From Chloroflexota bacterium (lineage in GTDB: Bacteria > Chloroflexota > Anaerolineae > B4-G1): 64,000 bases of DNA. The stretch lies in the NCBI GenBank assembly GCA_012514315.1, contig JAAZAN010000023.1:50119-114118 (forward strand), read 5' to 3'. This document shows positions 8,969 to 17,662 of this stretch, in pieces. Numbering within the stretch: position 1 is the first letter of the stretch; every line of letters starts with the position of its first letter. Position numbers and translations under genes: made by a program. The notes beneath the pieces were generated by a model, which was not told where the DNA came from, searched no databases, and saw nothing but the letters and a program-made list of their open reading frames with translations.

Positions 8969-9591
8969 GTCTAGTCAGGAAATGGGTACTCATATTCACG
9001 GCAACACTCACAGGTGGTTTGGTGTTGTTGGGGTATCTGCTGCCGGGGCAACGCACGCTGGTCCTTCTGCGGAGCACTCTGTTGGAGTGGGCTGTGGTCG
9101 TTGTAGCCTTCGCATTTCTGCTAGGCTTGGGCAACATCCTGCGTGTTCACGGGGCCCGGCTGGTTCGCGTCAGTCCCGGGTGGGTGTACAGCCTGATTCT
9201 CATCATCGCGGTTGCCGTCGGCCTGATCGTTGCGTTCGTTGGGGCTGAGGCGTCGCTTACTCAGTCTGTCTACACGATCGCGGCTAGGCCTCTGGGGGCT
9301 TCGATGGCTGCCCTGTTGCTGTTCACGCTGGTCGCGGCCGTCTTTCGTCTGTTCCGGGCGCGGCGAAGCTTCGATGCGGTCGTGTTCCTTATCGCCGTCC
9401 TACTGACGTTGGTTCTGAGCACACCGTTCATCGGATTGGGGCCGACGCTCCAGGGCCCGCGAGAGTTTCTGGTCCACGTGTTGGGTATGGCCGGAGTGCG
9501 CGGCCTGCTGATCGGAGTCGCATTGGGTACTCTCATCAGCGCCCTGCGTGTGCTACTTGTCGGTGATTGGCCTCACAGCGAGGCGTCATGA
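8965..9591 (+). CDS. Polytopic membrane protein of unknown function
   Basis: The 208-residue product is mostly hydrophobic, with about six predicted membrane helices: roughly 9-27, 36-54, 69-91, 106-123, 135-153 and 165-190. Short charged loops with Arg favour the cytoplasmic side. No catalytic motif is recognised. It overlaps the genes on both sides by four bases (ATGA at 8965 and again at 9588), so all three proteins are probably made in matched amounts and may form one complex. Confidence 0.8.
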   Translation: MSLVRKWVLIFTATLTGGLVLLGYLLPGQRTLVLLRSTLLEWAVVVVAFAFLLGLGNILRVHGARLVRVSPGWVYSLILIIAVAVGLIVAFVGAEASLTQSVYTIAARPLGASMAALLLFTLVAAVFRLFRARRSFDAVVFLIAVLLTLVLSTPFIGLGPTLQGPREFLVHVLGMAGVRGLLIGVALGTLISALRVLLVGDWPHSEAS

Positions 9592-12194
9592 GTACAGAAC
9601 CTATCTCGTGTCCAAACTGCGGCAGTTCGAATAGGTTGGGAAGTCGCTTCTGCAGCGACTGTGGTTTGCCCTTGCCCACGTCGGGAGGTGTTCGGTGTCC
9701 GATGTGTGGAAGCTTGAACGCTGCGGAAAGCATCCAGTGCGACAACTGCGGGGCGCGCCTGGCGCCTCTGGATGCTAGCGTCAACCTGGGCGCCTCTGCG
9801 GCCCGAGCACTGTACAGTACCGGCATGACTGATCGGCTTGACCGCACGGAATCCAAGTCGAGTGACTTGGACGAGACGGACGGGTCGCCGAGCGTCGATG
9901 CTTCTATGACCGATCTCGACGATCTGGATGAGGATCTGGAGGCTGGCCGCGACGCGATGAGTGAGGACATGGACTGGTTGGCCAGCCTCAGGGTGTCGGT
10001 GGATGCAGACCCATTTGACGTCGATGATTCCGCTGATACGGAGACAGTGTTCGAACCGTTCGATTTCCCCGATTGGTTGGCTGGCGAAGGATCAGTGGCT
10101 GGCGCGATCTCCCCAGGTCCTGCTCCCAAAGGCGATGATGTCTTTCGAGACCTCGTCCCGGAGTCAGGCGAATTGCCTGGTTGGCTTGTAGATGCGATCC
10201 CGAGGAGGCGGGACGATGTTGAGTCGCCAGTTGTCGAGCCGCCCGCTATCGGTGCATCCGACCAGGATGTGTCTCGTGGCCCGTCGAAGATTCGCGATGT
10301 CGGCGAGACGCCTGCACCCGAGCAGGCTCCACATGGCGATGCTCCCGAATGGGATTACCAGCAGTTGGCGCCTGATGAGTTAGGCGGTGTAAATGTGGAC
10401 GAGGCGCTGCCCGCTGTCCCCGAACCTGCACCGTTCGAGGCCTCAGTGCAGGACGAAGCGCTTCCGGCATGGTTGCGCATCTCTGGAGATGACACCGGTG
10501 GACTCGACGAGACGGAACCTGTATCTCGACTCGAGCCAGAGCCGGCGGAGAGCTCCGCGCACGTTCCGTCCGAGTTCGAATTCGACGGCGAGATCCCACA
10601 ATGGTTGCGCGCGACCGTTGACGATGTGACTGAGCCGGAGGGGATTGCTCCCGCGGTTGAGCGCGTGCCAGAGCCGCTGGAGAGCGAGGAAGGTGTTCCT
10701 CCCGAGTTTGCCTTTGACAGCGAAGTCCCAGAATGGTTGCTTCAGCTCTCGATGGGCTCAGCCGATCAGCCATCGGAGCCCTCGCCGATGGCCGACGAGG
10801 AAGTGCTCGAAGGGCAACTGGTCGACGGGTCACCGATCTCCCTAACGGAGACGGTTTTCGAGCCTGCTGAAGCTGGCGAAGTGTCCCTTCTCGAGGAAGC
10901 GCCTGCGGGTGGGGACCTAACCAGGATCGAAGCGGCCGAGGCGCCGGGGTGGATGAGTGGGCTCGCCACGGCGGAGCACGAGGAGCCCGAGGACGATTGG
11001 GCGACTGAGCCATCAGATGATGTGCTGCCCTGGACGGATCTCGCGCAGGAGCCCGAAGACGAAACGCCGGATATGCCTGTTGGAGAGTACGAGGTGTCGC
11101 CCCTGTCTGGTCTGGGAGAAGCGTGGGCTTGGGATGCTGGTGAGCTTGCGGCGGCTGAGATCCCAGACTGGTTGCAGAGTGTTCAGACCGTCTCGGAACC
11201 CGTCAGTACCGACCAGGATGACGGCGACGAGATGGCTGGCGGGGTACTGGAGGGGCTGAGGAGGATTCTGCCGCTGGCTTCGGTGATGGAAGTTCCAGGC
11301 ATCGTCTCGAGCAGTACGACCAGCGGACCCTCCGAGGCGAGTATCGCCCGGGCTCAACTATTGCAGGGCCTGCTCACGCGTGAGCGTGAGGTCGCTCAGC
11401 CACGGGAGACTCCGTCGAGGGCAATGCGCCCGACTGAGCGTGTTGAGCGGGTCTTTGTCGCGTTGGTGCTGCTGATAGCGGTTCTCGGTGGTTTGATGCT
11501 GCCTGTGCTGCGGTACCCGACGCTCGGCCTGGCATGGATTCCGTCTGAAGATGCGTCGATAGACGCGGCCTTCGGCGCGATCTATCCGCTCGGAGCCGCT
11601 GATCAGGTGCTGATCGCCTTCGAGTATGGTCCAGCGGAGGCCGATGAGCTGGATCTGGTCGCCGAACCGATTCTGCGCCAGTTGGAGGGACAGGGCGTGC
11701 ACGTTGTTGCCGTCAGCACCCATCCCGAGGGGATGGTGATGGCTTCCCGTCTTCTGAGCGCCATCCCTGCAGCGGTAGATGACTGGTATCAGCTCGGCGG
11801 CTACCGCCCCGGCGCGATGACAGCTGTCGCACACCTATTGGGTGAGTGGGGCGACGATGCCGCGGCAGTGATTGTCATAGCGGGACAACCGGCAGGTGTT
11901 CGTGGGTGGGCTGAGCAAGTTGCTCTAGCGGGACTCGCGAAGCCAGTGATCGTTGGCCTAAGCGCTGCTATGGAGGCGGTGGCCAGCCCGTATCTGGATG
12001 AGGCAAGCGGTCAGATTACTGGCTCAGTGACGGGCCTCAGAGGGGCGGCCTACTACGAGAAGACACTTCTGGGCATAGATGGGCGCGCTGTCCGGCGCTT
12101 GCAGGCCATGACAGCAGGACAGATCGCGATTGTGGCGCTCATGGTCGTCGGCGCGTTGATTCACGCTGTGGGTGGTGTGCGGAGGAGAGGCTAG
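9588..12194 (+). CDS. Zinc-ribbon, acidic repeat, membrane-anchored protein
   Basis: The 868-residue protein opens with two zinc ribbons (CPNCG...CSDCG and CPMCG...CDNCG within residues 8-55). A long acidic, probably disordered region (about 80-570) follows, holding eight copies of a short motif of the type [E/D]-hydrophobic-P-x-W-L, with Trp at about 130, 163, 199, 295, 339, 383, 455 and 528. A membrane helix lies near 622-641, then a folded domain of about 180 residues, then a C-terminal helix. The topology puts ribbons and repeats in the cytoplasm and the folded domain outside. The start at 9588 is chosen for its ATGA overlap with the previous gene. Function unknown; a scaffold is my inference. 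Confidence 0.85.
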   Translation: MSTEPISCPNCGSSNRLGSRFCSDCGLPLPTSGGVRCPMCGSLNAAESIQCDNCGARLAPLDASVNLGASAARALYSTGMTDRLDRTESKSSDLDETDGSPSVDASMTDLDDLDEDLEAGRDAMSEDMDWLASLRVSVDADPFDVDDSADTETVFEPFDFPDWLAGEGSVAGAISPGPAPKGDDVFRDLVPESGELPGWLVDAIPRRRDDVESPVVEPPAIGASDQDVSRGPSKIRDVGETPAPEQAPHGDAPEWDYQQLAPDELGGVNVDEALPAVPEPAPFEASVQDEALPAWLRISGDDTGGLDETEPVSRLEPEPAESSAHVPSEFEFDGEIPQWLRATVDDVTEPEGIAPAVERVPEPLESEEGVPPEFAFDSEVPEWLLQLSMGSADQPSEPSPMADEEVLEGQLVDGSPISLTETVFEPAEAGEVSLLEEAPAGGDLTRIEAAEAPGWMSGLATAEHEEPEDDWATEPSDDVLPWTDLAQEPEDETPDMPVGEYEVSPLSGLGEAWAWDAGELAAAEIPDWLQSVQTVSEPVSTDQDDGDEMAGGVLEGLRRILPLASVMEVPGIVSSSTTSGPSEASIARAQLLQGLLTREREVAQPRETPSRAMRPTERVERVFVALVLLIAVLGGLMLPVLRYPTLGLAWIPSEDASIDAAFGAIYPLGAADQVLIAFEYGPAEADELDLVAEPILRQLEGQGVHVVAVSTHPEGMVMASRLLSAIPAAVDDWYQLGGYRPGAMTAVAHLLGEWGDDAAAVIVIAGQPAGVRGWAEQVALAGLAKPVIVGLSAAMEAVASPYLDEASGQITGSVTGLRGAAYYEKTLLGIDGRAVRRLQAMTAGQIAIVALMVVGALIHAVGGVRRRG

Positions 12195-12196
12195 CG

Positions 12197-12865
12197 ATGC
12201 TCGGTCCCGAGTTGGTCGGTTCCATTATCGGCGGTGTGCTCACGCTGATGGTTCTGAGCTATCTGCTGGGCGACAATCCGCTTTATCGAGCGGCCATGCA
12301 CTTGTTCGTTGGCCTGGCGACCGGTTACGCCTTGGGGTTCGCTGTCAAGGAGGTCCTGGTTGACCGGGTGGCTCCATCGTTGTCTGCGGGGGACTTCTCG
12401 ATGGCGGTTCCTGTGGTGCTTGGACTGCTGCTGACTGTCAAAGTTCTCACACGCCATTCACCGGTGGGCGGTATCGCTCTAGCCTTTCTGGTCGGTACGG
12501 GTACTGCGGTGGCCCTGGGCGGAGCGCTGATCGGCACCCTGATCCCTCAAATAGAGGCTACAGGAGCTGCGTTTGTACCCGAGTCGCGTGACTTGCTGGG
12601 CGTGGGACGTTCAGCATGTGTGGTGGTTGGCACCGTATGCGCGCTGATGGCCTTCAACTTCACGGGCATAACCGCGAGGGGCGGATTGTTGGGGGTCTGG
12701 AGACGGCTCCTGACGATTATTGCAGGAGCTGGTAGGTTGTTCCTGGTCGTTGGCTTTGGGGTGGCGTACGCTGGTGCATTGGTCACGGCGCTTACAATGT
12801 TCGTGGGACGTGTAGATGCTCTGGTGGAGATGGTCGTGCGCATTGTGAATCTGTTCGGCTTCTAG
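12197..12865 (+). CDS. Polytopic membrane protein of unknown function
   Basis: This 222-residue product has about six hydrophobic helices (roughly 5-25, 34-51, 73-90, 94-115, 138-155 and 176-202) with few polar residues between them. It begins two bases after the stop of the zinc-ribbon gene and ends 15 bases before the MutL-like gene, so it is cotranscribed. No conserved catalytic motif is visible. Together with the 8965 gene it would provide the main membrane-embedded part of the putative complex. Confidence 0.8.
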   Translation: MLGPELVGSIIGGVLTLMVLSYLLGDNPLYRAAMHLFVGLATGYALGFAVKEVLVDRVAPSLSAGDFSMAVPVVLGLLLTVKVLTRHSPVGGIALAFLVGTGTAVALGGALIGTLIPQIEATGAAFVPESRDLLGVGRSACVVVGTVCALMAFNFTGITARGGLLGVWRRLLTIIAGAGRLFLVVGFGVAYAGALVTALTMFVGRVDALVEMVVRIVNLFGF

Positions 12866-12880
12866 CAGCAAGGGGCATAG

Positions 12881-14638
12881 ATGACGGAAGAACAAGGCAT
12901 TGGCCCAATCCTGTTAGCAGACTGTGGCACGCTGACAACTAAGGTGGTGCTGCTGGACCGCGTGGACGGCGAGTATCGGTTTGTCGCACGTGGTGAGTCG
13001 CCGACCACGGTCGAGCAGCCTTGGGCCGACATCGCTGCCGGGGTGCGGTCTGCGATCGAGCAGATCTCCGAGGTGACGGGACGGACTCTTCTCGACGACA
13101 GCGGTGAGCTGATCACGCCCTCCAAGTCGGGAGATGTCGGGGTGGATGCCTTTGCCGCTACGGTCAGTGCAGCGCCTCCACTGCGCGTTGTGCTGGGAGG
13201 ACTGGTTGGCGACCTGAGCGTGGCCAGCGCCCGGCGCGCGGCCGCGGGTACGTATTCACAGCTCGTGGCCGTGCTCTCATCCGATGGCAAACGTGGGTTG
13301 AGCGATCAGGAACGTGTGTCACTGATCCGCCAGGCCGGTCCGGATGTGGTGTGCGTGGTTGGGGGTATTGAGGGCGGTGCGGCGCGGCCGGTGCTCGATC
13401 TGGTGGAAGTAGCGACTTGGGCGATGTTGTTGCTTGAGAGTGAGCGGTTGCCCTGCATGCTCTACGCAGGCAACTCTCGGTTGCGGAAGAGGGTTGCCGA
13501 GCTGGTTGACGGACAATTTGAGTTGCGGGTCGCAGACAACGTGCGTCCTTCTGTCTCGCAGGAGACCCTGATCGGGGCGGAGATCGAGCTGGACAGCTTG
13601 TATGTTCAGGATAAGTTGAGTGCGTTGCCCGGGATTGGAGCTGTCAGTGGCTGGAGCTCGGTGCCATTGATGCCGACAGCCCGGGCCTTCGGCCGGGTTG
13701 TTGAGTACCTGTGGCATCTGGGGGATCCGAAACACGGGGCTGTCGGGCTTGATCTGGGCGCGGGCAATCTGACACTCGCGACAGTGTTTGATGGGGAATT
13801 GTCCTTGTGTGTGCGCAGTGACCTCGGAATCGCCTACTGCGGTGATTACTTGCTTGAGAGCAGAGGCTTTGACGCGATCTCCCGATGGGTTCCGGTGCCC
13901 GTCAGCGAGGCTGATGTTCGGGGTTTCTGTATCAACCGAGAGATCCATCCAGCGACGATCCCACAGGATCCGCTGGAGCTCTGGCTAGAGCTGGCGCTGG
14001 CGCGTGAGGCCGTCGGTATGGCGCTGGAGGAGGCGCGGCCAAGTGGGCGCTCCGCCGAACGGGGGGCGTCTGGTGTTCGGCAGATGCGGCCGTGTGACAC
14101 GATCCTGCTGAGCGGCGGTGTTCTCGCGCACGCCGCCAGGCCAGGTCAGGCAGTCCTGGTTGTTCTGGACGCGTTGCAGCCCGTCGGCATCTCGACGATG
14201 GTGGTGGACGCGCATGGGTTGGCGCCGGCGCTAGGCAATGTTGTGTCGATCAAGCCTCTGGCAGCCGTGGAGACGCTCGATCACGATGGCTTCGTCAATC
14301 TCGCAACGGTCGTCACGCCCATAGGTGAGGCACGGCATGGGGACACGGTCCTGAAAGTCCGTGTGACCTATGATGACGGTAGTTCCTTCGGTGTGGAAGT
14401 TCGCTATGGTGACTTGGAGGTGCTGCCCCTTCTGCCTGGCCATCAGGCTGATCTCGAGCTCAAGCCGCTGCGCCGGTTCGATGCTGGTTTCGGACCTGGC
14501 AAGTCGGGTAAGCGTCGAGTCAATGGCGGTGAGGTAGGGCTGGTTATTGATGCGCGCGGACGTCCGTTGGTTCTACCGACCGATGCAAAGAAGCGGCAGG
14601 AGACGATGCAGCGATGGCTGTGGGATGTGGGAGGATAG
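12881..14638 (+). CDS. MutL/GlmL-like ASKHA ATPase
   Basis: The 585-residue protein has the actin/Hsp70/hexokinase nucleotide-binding signature: the phosphate-1 loop ADCGTLTTK at 13-21 and a phosphate-2-like segment GLDLGAGN near 289-296. It matches the glutamate mutase MutL (GlmL) family, described as a reactivating partner or of uncertain role next to B12-dependent mutases. No mutase subunit or B12-binding protein is encoded here; the neighbours are membrane and zinc-ribbon proteins, so its role is probably different from mutase repair. It contains a repeated VVGGIEGG-type segment near 150 that is characteristic of the family. It sits 15 bases after the preceding membrane protein gene. Confidence 0.85.
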   Translation: MTEEQGIGPILLADCGTLTTKVVLLDRVDGEYRFVARGESPTTVEQPWADIAAGVRSAIEQISEVTGRTLLDDSGELITPSKSGDVGVDAFAATVSAAPPLRVVLGGLVGDLSVASARRAAAGTYSQLVAVLSSDGKRGLSDQERVSLIRQAGPDVVCVVGGIEGGAARPVLDLVEVATWAMLLLESERLPCMLYAGNSRLRKRVAELVDGQFELRVADNVRPSVSQETLIGAEIELDSLYVQDKLSALPGIGAVSGWSSVPLMPTARAFGRVVEYLWHLGDPKHGAVGLDLGAGNLTLATVFDGELSLCVRSDLGIAYCGDYLLESRGFDAISRWVPVPVSEADVRGFCINREIHPATIPQDPLELWLELALAREAVGMALEEARPSGRSAERGASGVRQMRPCDTILLSGGVLAHAARPGQAVLVVLDALQPVGISTMVVDAHGLAPALGNVVSIKPLAAVETLDHDGFVNLATVVTPIGEARHGDTVLKVRVTYDDGSSFGVEVRYGDLEVLPLLPGHQADLELKPLRRFDAGFGPGKSGKRRVNGGEVGLVIDARGRPLVLPTDAKKRQETMQRWLWDVGG

Positions 14639-14687
14639 GCCAGCCAATGACTGCGTATGATTCGAATCAGTCTGACTGGAGTGATGC

Positions 14688-15761
14688 ATGAATCACCTGC
14701 CAATGACTCGAGTGATGCCACTGACCAGTCTGCGGCGACGGCGGCTTCTGCCCACACGGGGCGAGGTCCTGGTGCGCGTGGGAGATCGGGTGGAGCCCAA
14801 TGAGGTTGTGGCTCACGCCGAGATCTACGATGCGTTCCACATTCTCCCAATCTCGCGCCGCTTGAGGGTGCCTGCTCCCAAGGTGACCAACTATATGCTC
14901 GTGAAACTGGGCGAGCATGTGCAGGAGGGACAGGTCATCGCGAAGCGACGCGGGCTATCCGGAAATACCGTTCGAGCTCCAGCGAGCGGAGTTATCTCGG
15001 CGATTGGCCGGGGGCGAGTGATCCTGGAGGCCAGACCAAAACCCGTTGACCTGGTTGCTCACATTCCGGGGACCGTCGTTGAGGTGGTGGATTCGTTCGG
15101 CGCGGTGATTGAGGCAGTGGGGGCTGTTGTAGAGGGGGCATGGGGTGCTGGCGGTGAGAACCGCGGAGTCCTGAAGTGCCTGGTGGAAGGCCCTGCTGAT
15201 GTGCTGACCGGGAAGGCAGTGGACGCCTCGTGTCACGGCACGATATTGATCGGAGGGGCGGACCTCGAGCCAGATGTTCTGGAGCGCTCTCAAGCGCTTC
15301 AGGTCCGGGGAATTGTGGTCGGTGGGCTGGCTCCGGACCTGATACCGGCTGTTAGAGCGCTGCCGTTCCCTGTAGTCGTCGTTCACGGAATCGGGCAGAT
15401 ACCTATGCCGGCCCCGCATTTCCGCTTGCTCCAGTCGAATGAAGGCCGCGAAGCGGCAATCAGTGGAGTGGTGAAGACGCGATGGGGCGCCATCCACCCC
15501 GAGATCATTGTGCCGCTGCCCGGTGAGGTCCGACAGCCCGATGGGCGAGTGCAGAGCGAGATTTCATTGAAGCCTGGCGCACGTGTGCGGTTGATGCGCG
15601 CACCGCATGCTGGAGCAGTGGGAACTGTGGTCGGAATGCCGCCATACGCGCGCCGCCTGGACACGGGGGCTCGTGTGCGCGGCGCGGATGTAGTGGTGGA
15701 TGAGACGGATGCGACAGTCTTCGTGCCTCTGGCGAACCTCGAACTTCTGTTGACGATCTGA
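14688..15761 (+). CDS. Barrel-sandwich/KOW-like protein, last gene of the MutL-like operon
   Basis: The 357-residue product is soluble and beta-rich. The N-terminal third resembles lipoyl/biotinyl-type barrel-sandwich modules (GEVLVRVGDRVEPNEVV, APASGVISAIGRG) without an obvious attachment Lys. A central alpha/beta region includes GTILIGGADLEP and GIVVGGLAPDLI. The C-terminal part (about 285-345) reads as one or two small barrels of KOW or NfeD type. A GGAG element precedes the ATG. It follows the MutL-like gene by about 50 bases. I do not recognise a named family; an adaptor that binds a partner of the ATPase is an inference. Confidence 0.75.
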   Translation: MNHLPMTRVMPLTSLRRRRLLPTRGEVLVRVGDRVEPNEVVAHAEIYDAFHILPISRRLRVPAPKVTNYMLVKLGEHVQEGQVIAKRRGLSGNTVRAPASGVISAIGRGRVILEARPKPVDLVAHIPGTVVEVVDSFGAVIEAVGAVVEGAWGAGGENRGVLKCLVEGPADVLTGKAVDASCHGTILIGGADLEPDVLERSQALQVRGIVVGGLAPDLIPAVRALPFPVVVVHGIGQIPMPAPHFRLLQSNEGREAAISGVVKTRWGAIHPEIIVPLPGEVRQPDGRVQSEISLKPGARVRLMRAPHAGAVGTVVGMPPYARRLDTGARVRGADVVVDETDATVFVPLANLELLLTI

Positions 15762-15830
15762 TGAGCGAGTGACTAGGGCGCCGACCTGGCCCTGAAGCGC
15801 CACGAACCGACTTCAAGGAGGATACAACCA

Positions 15831-16514
15831 ATGGCCCTCGATGACTTTGACTTCTTTGAGGAAGAGGAAGAAGAACAGGAACCGGAACCGGAAGCCGGGG
15901 ATTCGGAGAAGCCCAACAGGACGTTTATTATCCTGGTGGGTGCTCTTGGGGGTTTGCTGGCGATAGGCATCTGCGCGTTTGCGATCTGGATGATTGTCGT
16001 CGCGCCCAGAATGCGGCAGGATGTTGCTGCCAGTAACCAGGCCATTGAGGCGACGAATGAGGCGGTCCGCGCCACAACTACGGCGATGGCTGTTGCGGCC
16101 ATTGACGTTGCCAAGACCGAGGCTGCTGCACCAACGGAGATACCGCAGCCGACGATTCCTCCTGAACCCACGGACACTCCGGCGCCGACTGAGGTCCTGC
16201 CAACTGCCACGGTGGAGTCCGTTGAGGGCCAGGATGAGCCTGAGGCAGAGGCGACTGAGTCACAGGCGACCGAGTCACAGGCGACCGAGTCACAGGCGAC
16301 TGAGTCACAGGCGACCGAAGCGCAGAAAACACCCGTAACCAATTCGGAAGAGGCCACGCCCAGGCCAACCGCGACCCGAAGGGCCACAGCAACGGTAACG
16401 TCTGGTGGCAGCAGTGTTCCGGAGACCGGCATCGGCGTGTTCGGAGCAGCATTGCTTGGTCTGGTTCTTGTGGCGGCTCTCGTGTTTGTCCGGCACGCCC
16501 GCCGGACGGTCTAG
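15831..16514 (+). CDS. Bitopic protein with Thr/Gln-rich repeat and VPETG sorting-like tail
   Basis: The 227-residue product starts with an acidic cytoplasmic tail, has a membrane helix at about 31-54, and a Thr/Pro/Glu-rich extracellular linker containing five ATESQ-type repeats. The end is striking: VPETG at 196-200, a hydrophobic stretch of about 20 residues and RHARR, which is the layout of a sortase signal. The N-terminal anchor without a cleavable signal makes it unlike a normal sortase substrate. A strong AAGGAGG ribosome site lies upstream. It follows the MutL-like operon with a 69-bp gap and may belong to it. No catalytic domain is present. Confidence 0.75.
   Translation: MALDDFDFFEEEEEEQEPEPEAGDSEKPNRTFIILVGALGGLLAIGICAFAIWMIVVAPRMRQDVAASNQAIEATNEAVRATTTAMAVAAIDVAKTEAAAPTEIPQPTIPPEPTDTPAPTEVLPTATVESVEGQDEPEAEATESQATESQATESQATESQATEAQKTPVTNSEEATPRPTATRRATATVTSGGSSVPETGIGVFGAALLGLVLVAALVFVRHARRTV
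16251..16325 (+). repeat. Five tandem 15-bp repeats inside the VPETG gene
   Basis: Units of the form GCGACYGAGTCACAG repeat five times without gaps; the last is diverged. Each encodes ATESQ, so the array lengthens an extracellular linker. Near-identity of the first four units suggests recent copy-number change by slippage. Confidence 0.9.
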
Positions 16515-16640
16515 CGATCTCAAAACGATCTGAGAGGGTCAATGGGCGCCAATGGCCGGGCGAGTGGAACCTGCTGTTGGCGCCCGTCTATGTCTAGTGG
16601 GTATCAACGGCCGGGTTGTATGATTCTGAGAATGCGGTGG

Positions 16641-17093
16641 TCAGGGGATTTCAGACGACTCAATGTCTCTCGAACGCAGCTCGATCGCTGTCGCGAGGTA
16701 GAAACAGGCGGCAGAGGCAGCGATGCCGTCGGTGATGCGTTTGCCGATCTGTGCGCTGATGTCGATGGACTTCTGGTCGGACACACCGACGCTGTATACC
16801 AGGATGACCGATCGATGCCCTGTACCGTCCTCCTGGAGCGCCCATTCACAGCCGAAACGTCGGCGAAGGACCTCTCCGAGGAAGGCCGTCCATGCCAGTC
16901 GGGTGTTGGTAGGTGGATCGGACGCGAACTGCAGGTACCGCTCGATCCACTCGTCGAGAAGCTGAACCCCGGTTGCGTCGTAGCTGACGTCGCTCCTGGC
17001 AAGGCGGGTCAGGTAGTCGCGAGCCTTTTCGGCGAGTTCGGTGAGTTGGCGCGCCCGCTCGGCGGGCAGTAGCTCGATCGATCCTGGGTTCAT
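16641..17093 (-). CDS. Conserved-looking hypothetical protein
   Basis: This 150-residue product is soluble, without signal or membrane segment. It has an acidic helical N-terminal half and a C-terminal half with WALQEDG and VILVYSVG that looks like alternating strands. I recall small uncharacterised DUF3806-like proteins of similar layout but cannot confirm the match. The ATG at 17093 has GGAG nine bases upstream and is preferred over an in-frame GTG at 17108. It is divergent from rpiB and convergent with the VPETG protein gene. Confidence 0.65.
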   Translation of the reverse strand: MNPGSIELLPAERARQLTELAEKARDYLTRLARSDVSYDATGVQLLDEWIERYLQFASDPPTNTRLAWTAFLGEVLRRRFGCEWALQEDGTGHRSVILVYSVGVSDQKSIDISAQIGKRITDGIAASAACFYLATAIELRSRDIESSEIP

Positions 17094-17131
17094 ACAGGGT
17101 GTCTCCACTCAGGGGACCGCCAGCACGCGGA

Positions 17132-17159
17132 AGTATAGCACATCATCAACTGGGGTCAA
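17132..17159 (-). promoter_or_regulatory. Promoter of the 150-aa hypothetical gene
   Basis: On the minus strand TTGACC (17154-17159), 16 bp, then TATACT (17132-17137) preceded by TG. It is placed about 40 bases upstream of the chosen ATG and supports that start. Confidence 0.65.
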
Positions 17160-17194
17160 TGCACGATCACGGTTGGACTTGGAGGAGGATGTAG

Positions 17195-17632
17195 ATGCGA
17201 ATTGCCATTGCCGCCGATCATGGCGGGCTGGAGCTGAAGAAGGCGTTGGTGGAGCATTTGCTCGCAGGCGATCATCAGGTGCAGGACTTCGGTACACATT
17301 CGACCGACTCAGTCGACTATCCCGACTTTGCCGCGTCCGTCGCGCGCGCTGTGGCATCCGGTTCTTGTGAGCGGGGGATTCTAATCTGCGGCACGGGAAT
17401 CGGCATGAGTCTGGCGGCGAACAAGATCCCGGGGATACGTGCCGCGCTATGCACAGACTGCTACATGGCCCGCATGGCGCGCCAACACAACGATGCGCAG
17501 ATTCTGTGCCTGGGCGCGCGCGTATTGGGATTCGGTCTCGCCATAGACATCGTCGATTCGTTCCTGACGCACGATTTCAGCGCCAACAGCCGCCATGCGC
17601 GCCGTGTGGCCAAGATCAATGCCCTCGATTGA
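17195..17632 (+). CDS. rpiB: Ribose 5-phosphate isomerase B
   Basis: The 145-residue protein matches RpiB throughout: MRIAIAADHGG at the start (Asp8 and His9 of the active site), GTGIGMS with the preceding Cys that acts as the catalytic base in the CGTGIG motif near 65-72, and the C-terminal HARRVAKI. It interconverts ribose 5-phosphate and ribulose 5-phosphate in the pentose phosphate pathway; some homologues use allose or galactose phosphates. Length equals the family norm. The ATG has an excellent GGAGGA ribosome site. A glycosyltransferase gene follows at 31 bases. Confidence 0.95.
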   Translation: MRIAIAADHGGLELKKALVEHLLAGDHQVQDFGTHSTDSVDYPDFAASVARAVASGSCERGILICGTGIGMSLAANKIPGIRAALCTDCYMARMARQHNDAQILCLGARVLGFGLAIDIVDSFLTHDFSANSRHARRVAKINALD

Positions 17633-17662
17633 CGGAGCTGACCTGAGGGCCAGTAAGCGCCT

